Shown here: piece after piece, positions 1 to 8,603 of the stretch
How the letters are laid out: each line of letters begins with the position of its first letter
Position numbering within the stretch: the stretch's first letter is position 1
DNA from: Bradyrhizobium sp. 1
GTDB lineage: Bacteria > Pseudomonadota > Alphaproteobacteria > Rhizobiales > Xanthobacteraceae
Direction of reading: 5' to 3'
Length of the DNA: 52,302 nt
Assembly: GCF_023073315.1 (NCBI RefSeq)
Contig: NZ_JADPJH010000011.1
Span: 467,713 to 520,014, forward strand
Notes under the pieces: generated by a model
Seen by the model: only the letters and a program-made list of their open reading frames with translations
Told to the model about the DNA's origin: nothing
Database searches by the model: none
Position numbers and translations under genes: made by a program

Positions 1-22
1 AAGGGGAGAGGGTGGAAGCTGA

Positions 23-841
23 CTAATCCCACGCCGGCGCGAAGCCGGGATTGACGCAGCGTCTGTCCTTGGGCAGCGCCGCGATCTTGTTGCGGTCGGC
101 CTCGTCGAGCGTGATCTTCAGCGCGTCGAGATTGGCCTGCTGACTCTCGCGGCGCGAGGCCTTGGGAATTGCAGCGACACCGTCCTGGTCGAGCAGCCAT
201 TTCAACGCGACCTGCGCGGCGGTGGCATTGTGCTTGGCCCCGATTTCCGCCAGCACCGGATCCGACGCGACGCGTCCCTGCGCGAGCGGGCAGTAGGCGA
301 CCAGCGGGATCGACTTGGCCTGGAGATAGGCCAGCACCTTCGATTGATCGAGCATCGAGTGGTATTCGATCTGGTTGCAGGCGATCGGCGCCTTGATGTC
401 CTCGACCGCGATCTTGAGCAGCGCCGTGGTGAAATTGGCAACGCCGATCGCCCGCGTGCGCCCCTCCTCCTTCAGCTTCATCAGGGTCTCGAACACCGCG
501 CCCCAGTTCGCCGACTTCGATGGCCAATGCACGAGATAGAGATCGACATGGTCGAGCCGGAGCTTGCTCAGGCTGGCGTCGAAAGCACGGCGGATCGCAT
601 CCGGCGCCAGATTCTCGTGCCAGACCTTTGTCGTAACATGCAGCTCGCCGCGGGGCACGCGGGCGACGGCGAGCGCGGCGCCGATCGCTTCCTCGTTGGC
701 GTACATCTCGGCGGTGTCGATGTGGCGATAGCCGATCGACAGCGCGCTCTCGACCGCTGCGCGGCAGGCATCGCCCTGCATGCGGAAGGTGCCGAGGCCG
801 AGCTTGGGCATGCTGATGCCCTGTGTCTTGAGATTGTCCAT
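23..841 (-). CDS. aldo/keto reductase (2,5-diketo-gluconate reductase-like)
   Basis: A 272-residue NADPH-dependent aldo/keto reductase, expected to be a cytosolic TIM-barrel enzyme reducing aldehydes or ketones. The catalytic tetrad is visible: Asp42 and Tyr47 in HIDTAEMYANE, Lys72 in TTKVW and His105 in LVHWPS. The C-terminal cofactor region holds the IPKASRRES motif that binds NADPH phosphate. I chose the ATG at 841 because AGGAG lies 8 bases upstream; the frame continues upstream for 42 codons but those residues do not look like the family. It lies downstream of phoD on the same strand with a gap of about 150 bases, so co-transcription is uncertain. The substrate cannot be told from sequence; DkgB/YvgN-like is the closest family resemblance. 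Confidence 0.9.
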   Translation of the reverse strand: MDNLKTQGISMPKLGLGTFRMQGDACRAAVESALSIGYRHIDTAEMYANEEAIGAALAVARVPRGELHVTTKVWHENLAPDAIRRAFDASLSKLRLDHVDLYLVHWPSKSANWGAVFETLMKLKEEGRTRAIGVANFTTALLKIAVEDIKAPIACNQIEYHSMLDQSKVLAYLQAKSIPLVAYCPLAQGRVASDPVLAEIGAKHNATAAQVALKWLLDQDGVAAIPKASRRESQQANLDALKITLDEADRNKIAALPKDRRCVNPGFAPAWD

Positions 842-987
842 GAAAAGGCTCCTGACGTAATTCATCCCGCCGGATGCGCGCGGCGACGCCGCGTGGGCAG
901 ACTTTTCGGTGATGGAAAAGAGGTGGCGGGAACCGGCACTATAGCGCGGGAGGGGCGCGGCGGCCAATCAAGATCGGGTTAGGCCCC

Positions 988-2562
988 TCAAGAATGCTGC
1001 GCGACCACGGCCGGGCGGGCTTGCGGCTGCGGCACGATGTCGACCGACCAGAGGTCGCGGTTGTCGACGTCCTTCAAGGTCACGGTCATGACGCCGCTGG
1101 TGCCGTCGACGTCGACGCGGCCGAAGAACTGCAGGCCGAAGCACGGTGCCAGGTTCTCGCCCTGCGCCTCGCTGCACCCGTTCTGGTACATCGCGACGGG
1201 GCCAAAGGTATTGTCGAGCTCGCCCGGCCCCCAGGTGCCGGCATGCAGGGGCCCGGAGACGAACTCCCAGAACGGTTCGAAGTCCTGAAACTGCGCTTTG
1301 TTCGGATCGTAATAGTGCGCGGCGGTGTAATGCATGTCGGCGGTGAGCCAGACGATGTTGCGCACGCCCGCGCGCTTGATGGACCCAAGCAAATCGGCGA
1401 TCTCGTGCTCACGCCGGTCGGGCGCCCCATTGCCGAGCGCGACGGCGTCCATGCTGACCAGGCCGATCGGCAGGTCGGCCGCGATCACCTTCCAGGTCGC
1501 GCGCGACGCCGCAAGCTCCCGCTTCAGCCAGGCGAGCTGCTCGGCGCCAAGAATCCAGCCGCGATGGTCGTCGCCCCTATTCCAGCTGTCGTCGCGAAAA
1601 CTGCGCATGTCGATCATGAAGACATCGAGCAGCGGGCCGTAGGCGATCTTGCGATAGACCCGGCCTTGCCGCGCGCCGATGTCGCGGATCGGCATGAAGT
1701 CGAAGAAGGCGCGGCGGGCGCGCGCAACCAGGCGCGGCGTGCCGTCGTCCTCATAGCCGGCCTCGTCAAAGCTGCCGGTCGGCGACCAGTCGTTGGTGAC
1801 CTCGTGGTCGTCCCATTGCGCGAACATCGGGACGTCCGCGTGGAAGGCGCGAAAATGCTCGTCGAGATGGTTGTATTTATAGTTGCCGCGGAACTGCGCC
1901 AGCGTGTGCGCGACCTCGGCTTTCTCCTCGGTCACCAGATTGCGCCAGGTCTCACCGTTCGGCAGCTTCTGTTCGGAAGGAATCGTGCAATCGGCGTAGA
2001 TATGATCGCCGGAATGGATGAAGAAATCCGGGCGGTTGTCGCGCATGGTGCGATAGCTACGATAACCGCCACGCGCGATGTCGATGCCCCAGCCCTGCCC
2101 GGCGACGTCGCCGGACCACACGAAAGAGACCGACCGGCCGGCGGCCGGCGCGCTGCGGAAATGGCCCACGCGGCTTTCGCCGGTAACGCCGGTCGCGACG
2201 TCGTCGAACCGAACGCGATAGAAGATGTCCTGCCCGGGCGGCAGATCGTTCAGCAACAGCTTCGCGGTGAAGTCGGCATCTGGCCGCGCATCGCGGGAAG
2301 CCGACGCAATGATGGTCTTGAAGCTTTCGACGGTCGAGTATTCCACCTGCATGCGCGCGGGCCGGTCGGCGCGCGCCCAGACCACGGCGGAGCCTTCGGA
2401 GACATCGCCGGACTGGATGCCGCCGGCGATCTGCGGACGGTCAGCGGCGCGGCTGATATACGGTGTTGCGAGCGTGCCGAGCGAGGCGACGGCGAGACTG
2501 GACGTGGAGCGGACCAGGAATTGCCGCCGGGTCCATGCGCGCGAGGCGCGGAGCGATGCCAT
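988..2562 (-). CDS. phoD: alkaline phosphatase D family protein, Tat-exported
   Basis: A 524-residue PhoD-family metallophosphatase. The N-terminus has a twin-arginine signal (TRRQFLVRS, then an Ala/Leu-rich segment and a cut site near SRAAD), so the folded enzyme should be exported to the periplasm. After an N-terminal Fn3-like domain, the catalytic domain shows HSGDHIYAD, QWDDHEVTNDW, and WLTADMHYTAAHYYDP, which carry the metal-binding Asp and His residues of this Ca/Fe-dependent family. Length is normal for PhoD. GAAGG lies 8 bases before the ATG. PhoD enzymes hydrolyse phosphomonoesters and phosphodiesters to release phosphate; I did not find a convincing Pho box upstream, so phosphate control is unproven here. 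Confidence 0.92.
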   Translation of the reverse strand: MASLRASRAWTRRQFLVRSTSSLAVASLGTLATPYISRAADRPQIAGGIQSGDVSEGSAVVWARADRPARMQVEYSTVESFKTIIASASRDARPDADFTAKLLLNDLPPGQDIFYRVRFDDVATGVTGESRVGHFRSAPAAGRSVSFVWSGDVAGQGWGIDIARGGYRSYRTMRDNRPDFFIHSGDHIYADCTIPSEQKLPNGETWRNLVTEEKAEVAHTLAQFRGNYKYNHLDEHFRAFHADVPMFAQWDDHEVTNDWSPTGSFDEAGYEDDGTPRLVARARRAFFDFMPIRDIGARQGRVYRKIAYGPLLDVFMIDMRSFRDDSWNRGDDHRGWILGAEQLAWLKRELAASRATWKVIAADLPIGLVSMDAVALGNGAPDRREHEIADLLGSIKRAGVRNIVWLTADMHYTAAHYYDPNKAQFQDFEPFWEFVSGPLHAGTWGPGELDNTFGPVAMYQNGCSEAQGENLAPCFGLQFFGRVDVDGTSGVMTVTLKDVDNRDLWSVDIVPQPQARPAVVAQHS

Positions 2563-2684
2563 TCAGGAAACCTTCGTCGAATCGCGACGGAAGGTGCCTG
2601 CGCCGTTTGACTCCCGGCTTACGGTTTCTTGACCCCACGCTTACGGTTTTGCGACGTGGGGATGACGGTTAGGGCGTGCGGCGA

Positions 2685-2870
2685 TCCGCTCCCTCGCCCC
2701 GTTCTTACGGGGCCACGACGAGCTTCGCTCGCGCTGAGAGGGCTGGGGTGAGGGGCCTCTATCCGCGATCACGGTGAGAGCTGGACTCGCGGAGACTCCC
2801 CCTCACCCGGATTGCATCTTCGATGCAATCCGACCTCTCCCGCAAGCGGGGCGAGGTGAAGGAGCAGCAG
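2685..2870. repeat. intergenic palindromic repeat region, no gene
   Basis: The 316-base gap between phoD and the next gene (2563-2878) has no supportable coding sequence. It holds a composite palindromic element: CCCCGT-TCTT-ACGGGG at 2697-2712 and GGATTGCATC-TTC-GATGCAATCC at 2809-2831, with 'CCTCACCC' and 'CCTCTCCC' boxes around them. Elements of this look are scattered between genes in Bradyrhizobium and Rhodopseudomonas; that attribution is from memory of the families, not from a search. Confidence 0.65.
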
Positions 2871-2878
2871 CGCCGCGC

Positions 2879-3298
2879 CTAATGCTTCCAGTTGCAGATG
2901 CCCCCGGAGCGGCACGGCCAGGTCTGGATGCGGGTATCCATCGCCTGTGCATCGAGCGGATTGCTGCGGCGATGCGCGAGCTTGGTACGCGCGGCACCGC
3001 GCGGCTGGGCGCGGTTCGCATGCGCGACCTTCGGCTCGGCCACGCGCACGCGCTTGGCGACAACCTTCTTCGGCACGTCGACCGGCTCGGCGCGCGCCTG
3101 CGCCTCGTTGCCGCCCTTCGCCTCTAACGCGACCGGCGCGAATTGCGTCTCGGGCCCGAGCCGCTTCGGCGACAGCACGGCCTTGGAGAGATCGAGACCG
3201 AAATACTCACTGGGCTTGTAGTCGTCAGCGCGCGCGATGCCGCCCCCTGCGAGCACGAGGGCAATTGCAACTGCAAAATGAACGCTCTTCAGGACCAC
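2879..3298 (-). CDS. small secreted basic protein, function unknown
   Basis: A 139-residue protein starting at a GTG with AGGAGG 6 bases upstream. Residues 1-24 form a clear Sec signal peptide (VHFAVAIALVLAGGGIARAD). The mature part is hydrophilic, rich in Ala, Lys and Arg, and ends with PCRSGGICNW, two cysteines that could form a disulfide. I do not recognise a domain. It stands alone between the phoD and nitronate-monooxygenase-like genes on the same strand. Its ribosome site is embedded in a large inverted repeat described separately, so translation may be controlled. Confidence 0.7.
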   Translation of the reverse strand: MVLKSVHFAVAIALVLAGGGIARADDYKPSEYFGLDLSKAVLSPKRLGPETQFAPVALEAKGGNEAQARAEPVDVPKKVVAKRVRVAEPKVAHANRAQPRGAARTKLAHRRSNPLDAQAMDTRIQTWPCRSGGICNWKH

Positions 3299-3300
3299 GG

Positions 3301-3354
3301 ACGCCTCCTGAAATTGATGATTTGAGAGGTAATTTACCTCTATTTAGGAGGCGT
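3301..3354 (-). promoter_or_regulatory. nested inverted repeat covering the Shine-Dalgarno site
   Basis: On the minus strand the leader reads ACGCCTCCT-AAAT, an inner palindrome (AGAGGTAA-A-TTACCTCT, plus 3325-3341), a short linker, then ATTT-C-AGGAGGCGT. The outer arms (plus 3301-3309 and 3346-3354) are perfect 9-base complements, and the AAAT/ATTT flanks extend the pairing with one bulged C. The 3' arm contains the AGGAGG Shine-Dalgarno of the secreted protein. It could work as an RNA hairpin hiding the ribosome site, or the 17-base inner palindrome could be a protein operator. Confidence 0.6.
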
Positions 3355-3406
3355 CGCGGGTAATTCCAGCGGTCAAGTGCCGCCGTGGTTAAGAAGTTTG
3401 GCGGTG

Positions 3407-4408
3407 TCAGGCGACCTTTTTCGCCATCGCCGTTCCTTCCAGGAACCCCATCAGGCGGCTGCGGATGATTTGTTCCGCCTCGCCCATGATGCGATCCACG
3501 AGTTCCTTGCAGGTGGGGATGTCGTGAATGAGCCCTGCGACCATGCCGCAGCTCCAGGCGCCCGCGTCCATCTGGCCGTCGAGCATCACCTTGGGATAGA
3601 CGCCCGCGACCTGGTCGTGGATGTCGTCGATGGTGAGCTTGGCGCCCTTCTCGCGCTCGATCTCGAGCAGGCGATCGACATTGGAATTCTTCAGCACGCG
3701 CTCGGTATTGCGGAGCGCCCGCATGATCAGCCGCGTGTCGAGCTCGGTCGCGGCGACCAGCGCGTTCTTCACGTTCTGATGGACAGGTGCTTCCTTGGTG
3801 GCGATGAAGCGCGTGCCCATGTTCATGCCGGCCGCGCCCAGCGACAGGGCTGCTACGAGGCTACGCCCATCGGCCATGCCGCCGGAGGCCACGAACGGGA
3901 TCTTCAATTCCTCCGCCGCGCGCGGCAGCAGGATCATGTTCGGAATGTCGTCCTCGCCGGGATGACCGCCGCACTCGAAACCGTCGACGCTGACGGCGTC
4001 GCAGCCGATCCGCTCGGCCTTCAGCGAATGACGCACCGAGGTGCATTTGTGGATGACCTTGATACCGGCGGCCTTCAGCGCCGGCATGTAGGCTTCCGGG
4101 CTGCGGCCCGCGGTCTCTACCGACTTGACGCCGCCCTCGACGATAGCCGCGATATATTCCGGATAAGGCGGCGCGGCGAAGGTCGGCAGGAAGGTGAGAT
4201 TCACGCCGAACGGCTTGTCGGTCATGTCGCGGCAGCGCGCGATCTCTTTCGCCAGCAGCTCCGGTGTCTTCTGCGTGAGACCGGTGATGATGCCGAGCCC
4301 GCCGGCATTGGAGACGGCGGCCGCCAGCTCGGCAAAGCCGACGAAATGCATGCCGCCCTGGATGATGGGATGCTCGATGCCGAACAACTCGGTGATCGCG
4401 GTCTTCAC
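3407..4408 (-). CDS. NAD(P)H-dependent flavin oxidoreductase / nitronate monooxygenase family
   Basis: A 333-residue TIM-barrel FMN enzyme. The family start ITELFGIEHPIIQGGM is present, followed by the glycine-rich ASGGMADGRSLVAALSLGAAGMNMGTRF segment that binds FMN phosphate. The GTG at 4408 is preceded by GGGAGG at good spacing. Relatives oxidise nitronates or reduce enoyl groups (FabK-like); the sequence does not separate these. The gene follows the short-chain dehydrogenase gene on the same strand with a 62-base gap, so both may be transcribed together from the SDR/HxlR divergent promoter. Confidence 0.85.
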   Translation of the reverse strand: MKTAITELFGIEHPIIQGGMHFVGFAELAAAVSNAGGLGIITGLTQKTPELLAKEIARCRDMTDKPFGVNLTFLPTFAAPPYPEYIAAIVEGGVKSVETAGRSPEAYMPALKAAGIKVIHKCTSVRHSLKAERIGCDAVSVDGFECGGHPGEDDIPNMILLPRAAEELKIPFVASGGMADGRSLVAALSLGAAGMNMGTRFIATKEAPVHQNVKNALVAATELDTRLIMRALRNTERVLKNSNVDRLLEIEREKGAKLTIDDIHDQVAGVYPKVMLDGQMDAGAWSCGMVAGLIHDIPTCKELVDRIMGEAEQIIRSRLMGFLEGTAMAKKVA

Positions 4409-4470
4409 TTAGATACCTCCCGGAATTTTGTTTGGGCTGGCTTCAGTCTAGCCGCAGTCTCGTGCCGCGG

Positions 4471-5208
4471 TCACCATTTCTCGCCGAATGGGCGGATCTC
4501 CATCTCGAAGGTCCAGGCACTCTTGGGCTGCTGATAGAGCTGCCAATAGGAGTCGGCCACCGCCGACGGCGGCATCAGCAGATCGGGATTGTCCAGCGCG
4601 TTCGGCCCGAGCGCTTCGAGCCGTCGCTGCCGCACCCATTCGGTGTCGACGCCGGAATCGATGATGAGATGGGCGACGTGGATGTTCTTCGGCCCAAGCT
4701 CGCGCGCCATCGCCTGCGCCACGGCGCGCAAGCCGAACTTGGCGCTGGCAAACGCGGCAAAACCACTGCCGCCGCGCAAAGATGCGGTCGCGCCGGTGAA
4801 GAAGATCTTGCCGCCCCCACGTGCCAGCATCAGCCGCGCCGCTTCGCGGCCCGCGAGGAAGCCGGAGTAGCACGCCATCTCCCAGACTTTGCGGAAGACG
4901 CGCTCGGTGGTGTCGAGGATCGGGAAATTGACGTTGGCGCCGACGTTGAAGATGCAGACCTCCAGCGGGGCATGCTTGTCGGCGTCGTTGAGGAAGGCCG
5001 TGACTTCCTCTTCCTTGCGTGCATCGAGCGAACGCGCGTGGATCTCACCGCCGGCAGCCTCGATGTCCTTCACCAGCGGCGCCAGCTTGTCACCGTTGCG
5101 ACGGCCGGCGAAAATCGTGAATCCCTCAGCGGCGAATTTCCTGGCGATCTCGGAGCCGATGAAATCGCCGGCCCCGATGACGGCGGCTGTCGCGTTTCGC
5201 TTGGGCAA
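4471..5208 (-). CDS. SDR-family oxidoreductase with catalytic Tyr replaced by Phe
   Basis: A 245-residue classical-length short-chain dehydrogenase with a Rossmann start (VIGAGDFIGSEIARKF). It begins with TTG at 5208 after a strong GAGGAGG site. The active site is unusual: the YxxxK motif reads F153-A-S-A-K157 where a Tyr is expected, and the NAG motif is NVG (residues 88-90). Ser143 occupies roughly the catalytic Ser position. Without the Tyr general acid the usual carbonyl reduction is doubtful; it may be a specialised SDR or a non-catalytic binder. The gene diverges from the HxlR-family regulator and an inverted repeat lies in between, suggesting control by that regulator. Confidence 0.85.
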   Translation of the reverse strand: MPKRNATAAVIGAGDFIGSEIARKFAAEGFTIFAGRRNGDKLAPLVKDIEAAGGEIHARSLDARKEEEVTAFLNDADKHAPLEVCIFNVGANVNFPILDTTERVFRKVWEMACYSGFLAGREAARLMLARGGGKIFFTGATASLRGGSGFAAFASAKFGLRAVAQAMARELGPKNIHVAHLIIDSGVDTEWVRQRRLEALGPNALDNPDLLMPPSAVADSYWQLYQQPKSAWTFEMEIRPFGEKW

Positions 5209-5255
5209 GGTCGCCTCCTCTGGTGAGAGCAGTGTGTGATTGAGGCGGAAGCTAT

Positions 5256-5272
5256 AGTTCTAAAATAGAACT
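5256..5272. promoter_or_regulatory. palindrome AGTTCTA-AAA-TAGAACT, candidate operator
   Basis: A perfect 7-base inverted repeat with a 3-base spacer in the divergent region, 48 bases before the SDR start. HxlR-family regulators bind as winged-helix dimers to such palindromes near their own gene, so this is the best candidate operator for the adjacent regulator. Binding is inferred. Confidence 0.5.
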
Positions 5273-5326
5273 GTCAAATTATGGAGCTGAATGCTAGCCT
5301 TCATTACAAATATCACTGACCATTCA

Positions 5327-5347
5327 AGTCAGTTCCTTTTTCTGACT
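5327..5347. promoter_or_regulatory. inverted repeat AGTCAG-N9-CTGACT
   Basis: Six-base arms separated by a pyrimidine-rich 9-base spacer, 28 bases before the HxlR-family start codon. It could be a second operator or a leader hairpin of the regulator mRNA. Only the symmetry is seen. Confidence 0.35.
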
Positions 5348-5374
5348 GACCAAGCCGTTGCCGGAGACCGGATC

Positions 5375-5842
5375 ATGAAATGGGACACGCTGGACGAAGA
5401 GCCCTGCTCGCTCTCCCGTACGGTGGCCGTGGTCGGCGATCGCTGGACGCTTCTGATCCTGCGTGAATGCTTTTTGCGCGTGCGGCGATTTGAAGGATTC
5501 CAGTCCTCGCTCCAGATCACGCGGCATCTGTTGTCAGAGCGACTGAAGAAGCTGGTCCGCTTCGGCATCCTGCGCCGCGTTCCCTATTCCGAGGCGCCCA
5601 AGCGTTATGAATACATCCTGACGCAGAAGGGCCTCGACCTCTACCCGATCATCATGGCGATGGTGCATTGGGGCGACACCCACATGGGCGACGAGCGCGG
5701 CCGCCCGCTGCTGCACGAGCACAAAACTTGCGGCAAGCAGTTCGATCCGGTGATGGTGTGCTCGGAATGCGGCGAGACGCTGCATGCGAAGCAGGTGCAT
5801 GTGCACGCGGGGCCGGGGCGGAAGGAGATGACCGGGCTTTAA
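5375..5842 (+). CDS. HxlR-family winged-helix transcriptional regulator
   Basis: A 155-residue regulator. The family pattern CSLSRTVAVVGDRWTLLILREC is at the N-terminus, followed by the recognition region ITRHLLSERLKKLVRFGILRRVPY and the wing. The C-terminal tail adds cysteines (TCG...CSECG), resembling a zinc ribbon found in some longer family members. I chose the ATG at 5375 because GGAG lies 8 bases before it; an upstream in-frame ATG at 5291 lacks this and would overlap the operator region. It diverges from the SDR gene and converges with the efflux transporter, overlapping its end by 4 bases. Confidence 0.88.
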   Translation: MKWDTLDEEPCSLSRTVAVVGDRWTLLILRECFLRVRRFEGFQSSLQITRHLLSERLKKLVRFGILRRVPYSEAPKRYEYILTQKGLDLYPIIMAMVHWGDTHMGDERGRPLLHEHKTCGKQFDPVMVCSECGETLHAKQVHVHAGPGRKEMTGL

Positions 5843-7452
5843 TGCCCCCGCGCCGGCGCGCCGAGATTGATCGGCCGCAGCACCGCCGCCGTCGGGATCA
5901 TCAGCACCGCGACGATCGCAAGCGTCCAGAACACGTCGATATAGGCGAGGAAATCGACTTGCTGCTGCAGGGTGCGGCCAACCCAGGCGAGCGCCTGTGA
6001 CGCAGCGTCGCTCGCATTCGAGCCCTGCGCCTGGAAGTAGCGCGTCATCTCGTCGATGGTCTGCTGATAGCCGAGGTCGGATGGCGCGGCGTGCTCGATC
6101 AGCCTGCTCTGATGGAATTGCTGACGCTGCGCCAATACCGTCTGCGCCAGTGCGACGCCCATCGAGCCGCCGATATTACGAGCGACATTGATCAGCGCGG
6201 ACGCCTGGTTGGTCTTGTCCGGGGGCACGCCGTCATACGACGCCGTCGTCACCGGCAGGAACAGGAAGGGCAAACCGATCGCCAGGAAGATGCGCGACAG
6301 CGCCGCGTAGCCGTAGGTAATGTCGCCGGTCAGTCCGGTGAGATGCCACATCGAGAATGCGACCGCAGCGGCCCCGAACATGATGAGATATTTCGGCTGC
6401 ACCGTACTGACGAGGCGGCCGACCACCGGCATGAGCACGAGTGTCGCAATGCCTCCGGGCGACAAGGCGAGACCGGCCAGCATCGCCGTGTAGTTCAGCT
6501 CGGTCTGGAGCAGCTGTGGCAGGAGCTGCGTCGTTGAGATCAGCACCGCGCCGGTGCCGAGCATGACCAGGAAACAGGCGCCGAACTGGCGGCGACCGAG
6601 CAAACGAAGATCAATGATGGGATCCTCGCGGGTCAGCTCCCACGGGATCAGCGCGAGCAGCGAGACGGCCGCGAGCACCGCGAAGAACACGATCATGCTC
6701 GAACCGAACCAGTCGTTGCGCTGGCCTTCGTCGAGAACGTATTCGAGCGAGCCGAGCCCGACCGCAACCAGCAGGAAGCCGATGTAGTCGACGCGCAGGC
6801 CTTTGCTCAGCAGCTTCTCCCTTTCCTCCTCCGCGCCGGACGGCTCCTTGACCAGCGTGCCGACCAGGAACAGCGAGAGCAATCCCATGGGCACGTTGAT
6901 GAGGAACACCCAGTGCCAGGTGTAGGTATCGGTGATCCAGCCGCCAAGCGTCGGGCCGATCACGGGCGCCACCACGACGGCAACGCCATAGATAGCGAAG
7001 GCCTGCCCCCGCTTCTCCGGGGGAAAGGAGTCCGCCAAGATCGCCTGCTCGCTGGTCGCCATGCCGCCGCCGCCGAGACCTTGCAGGATGCGGAACAGCA
7101 CCAGCGACTGCAGATTCCAGGCGAACCCGCACAGCAGCGAGGAGACCGTGAAGGTCGCGACGCAGATCATGTAGAAGCGCTTGCGGCCGATCACGGTCGA
7201 GAGCCAGCCCGAGATCGACAGCACGATGGCGTTGGCGACGAGATAGCTGGTGATGACGTAGGTGCTCTCGTCGATGCCGACCGCCAGCCCGCCGGCGATG
7301 TGGCGCAACGCGACATTGGCGATCGTGGTGTCGAGCACCTCCATGAAGGTCGCGATCGAGACCACGAACGCAATCAGATAGGGATTGTGCCCGCCGGCCG
7401 CCGAGCGCTCCGGCGACCATCCTCCCGCGCTGCCTTGCGCGGCGTCCGTCAT
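5839..7452 (-). CDS. emrB: DHA2-family multidrug efflux MFS transporter (EmrB-like)
   Basis: A 537-residue inner-membrane drug:proton antiporter of the 14-helix DHA2 group. Visible hallmarks are LDTTIANVALRHIAGGL in the first helix, GRKRF in the loop after helix 2, RILQGLGGGGM, and the antiporter motif region GVAVVVAPVIGPTLGGWI. Its start overlaps the end of the HlyD-type gene by 4 bases (ATGA), so the two are translationally coupled and should form one pump. Together with an outer-membrane factor encoded elsewhere they would span both membranes. Its 3' end overlaps the convergent HxlR gene. Confidence 0.92.
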   Translation of the reverse strand: MTDAAQGSAGGWSPERSAAGGHNPYLIAFVVSIATFMEVLDTTIANVALRHIAGGLAVGIDESTYVITSYLVANAIVLSISGWLSTVIGRKRFYMICVATFTVSSLLCGFAWNLQSLVLFRILQGLGGGGMATSEQAILADSFPPEKRGQAFAIYGVAVVVAPVIGPTLGGWITDTYTWHWVFLINVPMGLLSLFLVGTLVKEPSGAEEEREKLLSKGLRVDYIGFLLVAVGLGSLEYVLDEGQRNDWFGSSMIVFFAVLAAVSLLALIPWELTREDPIIDLRLLGRRQFGACFLVMLGTGAVLISTTQLLPQLLQTELNYTAMLAGLALSPGGIATLVLMPVVGRLVSTVQPKYLIMFGAAAVAFSMWHLTGLTGDITYGYAALSRIFLAIGLPFLFLPVTTASYDGVPPDKTNQASALINVARNIGGSMGVALAQTVLAQRQQFHQSRLIEHAAPSDLGYQQTIDEMTRYFQAQGSNASDAASQALAWVGRTLQQQVDFLAYIDVFWTLAIVAVLMIPTAAVLRPINLGAPARGH

Positions 7453-8603
7453 CGCACCCTGGTCCAGGGCACGACCGACATGCCAGGACCGACCGGCAGA
7501 TCGGCCGGCCAGTTGTCGACGACGATCTTCACCGGCACGCGCTGCACCACCTTGACGTAGTTGCCGGTGGCATTCTCCGCCGGCAGCAGGCTGAACGCGG
7601 TGCCTGAGCCCGGCTGCACGGAATCGACATGTCCTGTCAGCTTGCGACCGGGATAGGCATCGATGCGGATCTCGACCGGCTGGCCCGGACGCATGTCGTT
7701 GAGCTGGGTCTCCTTGTAATTGGCGACGATCCAGACCTCGTCCGGCACGAACATCATCAGGCTCTGTCCTGCCGTGACGAAGGTTCCTTTGGCACCCGAG
7801 AGCTTGACGACACGGCCGGACTGAGCCGCGACGACGCTGGCATATTGCAGGTTCAGGTTCGCCTGATCGAGCTGCGATTGCGATTGATCGAGCTGCGCCT
7901 TGGCGCCTTCGAGCTGGGCCTGCAGCGTCTTGATGCCGACTTGCGCGGCCGTCACCGCCGTCTTGGCACGCTCTGTGTTGGCCTGCTGCGCCTGGAGATC
8001 GGAGCGGGTCTGCTGCTGCCGCTGCACGGTGCCGGCGCCCTTCTCGACCAGGTCCTGAGCGCGTGCGAATTCCTCCTGCGAGAACTGAAGCTGTGCCTGC
8101 GCCTGTTCGAACTGCGCCTGGGCCTGCTTTATCTGCTCCTGCTGGGAAACGATCTGCGCCTCGACATTGGCGATGTTGGCCTTCGAGACCGCGACCTGAG
8201 CAGCGGCCTGATCGACAGCGATACGGTAGTCGCGCTCGTCGATCTTGGCGATGAGATCACCGGCATTGACGTGCTGGTTGTCGGTGACCGGGATATCGGT
8301 CACGTAACCGCCGACCTTCGAAGCCACGGAAAAGCTGCGCGCCGCGACGAAGGCATCGTCGGTGGATTCGTAATGGCGGACCTGGAGCCAGTACAACAGT
8401 CCGCCAATCAGAGCAGCGAGTAGAACGATCGCGCCAACGCTTGCCAACAGCCAATGCTGGCGAAGCCGTTCGCGTAGCGATGGCGTCTTCGCCGGCTTCT
8501 GGTCCCTGGTGTCGCGGGCCTGATCGGGAACGGTCGTCGGAGCTTCCTCCGCCCTCTGCGGCTGCTCCGCGGACGGCTCACGCTCCCGTGTCTGAGCATC
8601 CAC
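7449..8603 (-). CDS. emrA: HlyD-family efflux periplasmic adaptor (EmrA-like)
   Basis: A 384-residue membrane-fusion protein. After a hydrophilic N-terminus comes one membrane helix (LLASVGAIVLLAALIGGLLYWL), then STDDAFVAAR and a lipoyl half-domain, a long Gln/Ala-rich coiled coil (roughly residues 130-250), a second lipoyl half and the beta-barrel ending in GPGMSVVPWTRV. I start it at the GTG at 8603 with AGG nearby; a TTG at 8672 in frame is possible but has no good ribosome site. It precedes emrB in the operon and should link it to an outer-membrane channel. Confidence 0.88.
   Translation of the reverse strand: MDAQTREREPSAEQPQRAEEAPTTVPDQARDTRDQKPAKTPSLRERLRQHWLLASVGAIVLLAALIGGLLYWLQVRHYESTDDAFVAARSFSVASKVGGYVTDIPVTDNQHVNAGDLIAKIDERDYRIAVDQAAAQVAVSKANIANVEAQIVSQQEQIKQAQAQFEQAQAQLQFSQEEFARAQDLVEKGAGTVQRQQQTRSDLQAQQANTERAKTAVTAAQVGIKTLQAQLEGAKAQLDQSQSQLDQANLNLQYASVVAAQSGRVVKLSGAKGTFVTAGQSLMMFVPDEVWIVANYKETQLNDMRPGQPVEIRIDAYPGRKLTGHVDSVQPGSGTAFSLLPAENATGNYVKVVQRVPVKIVVDNWPADLPVGPGMSVVPWTRVR

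Noticed and set aside
994..2610. Long open frame opposite phoD
   Set aside because: It is antisense to a gene with full family motifs; its translation is Arg/Ala/His-rich without domains, as expected from high-GC third-codon bias.
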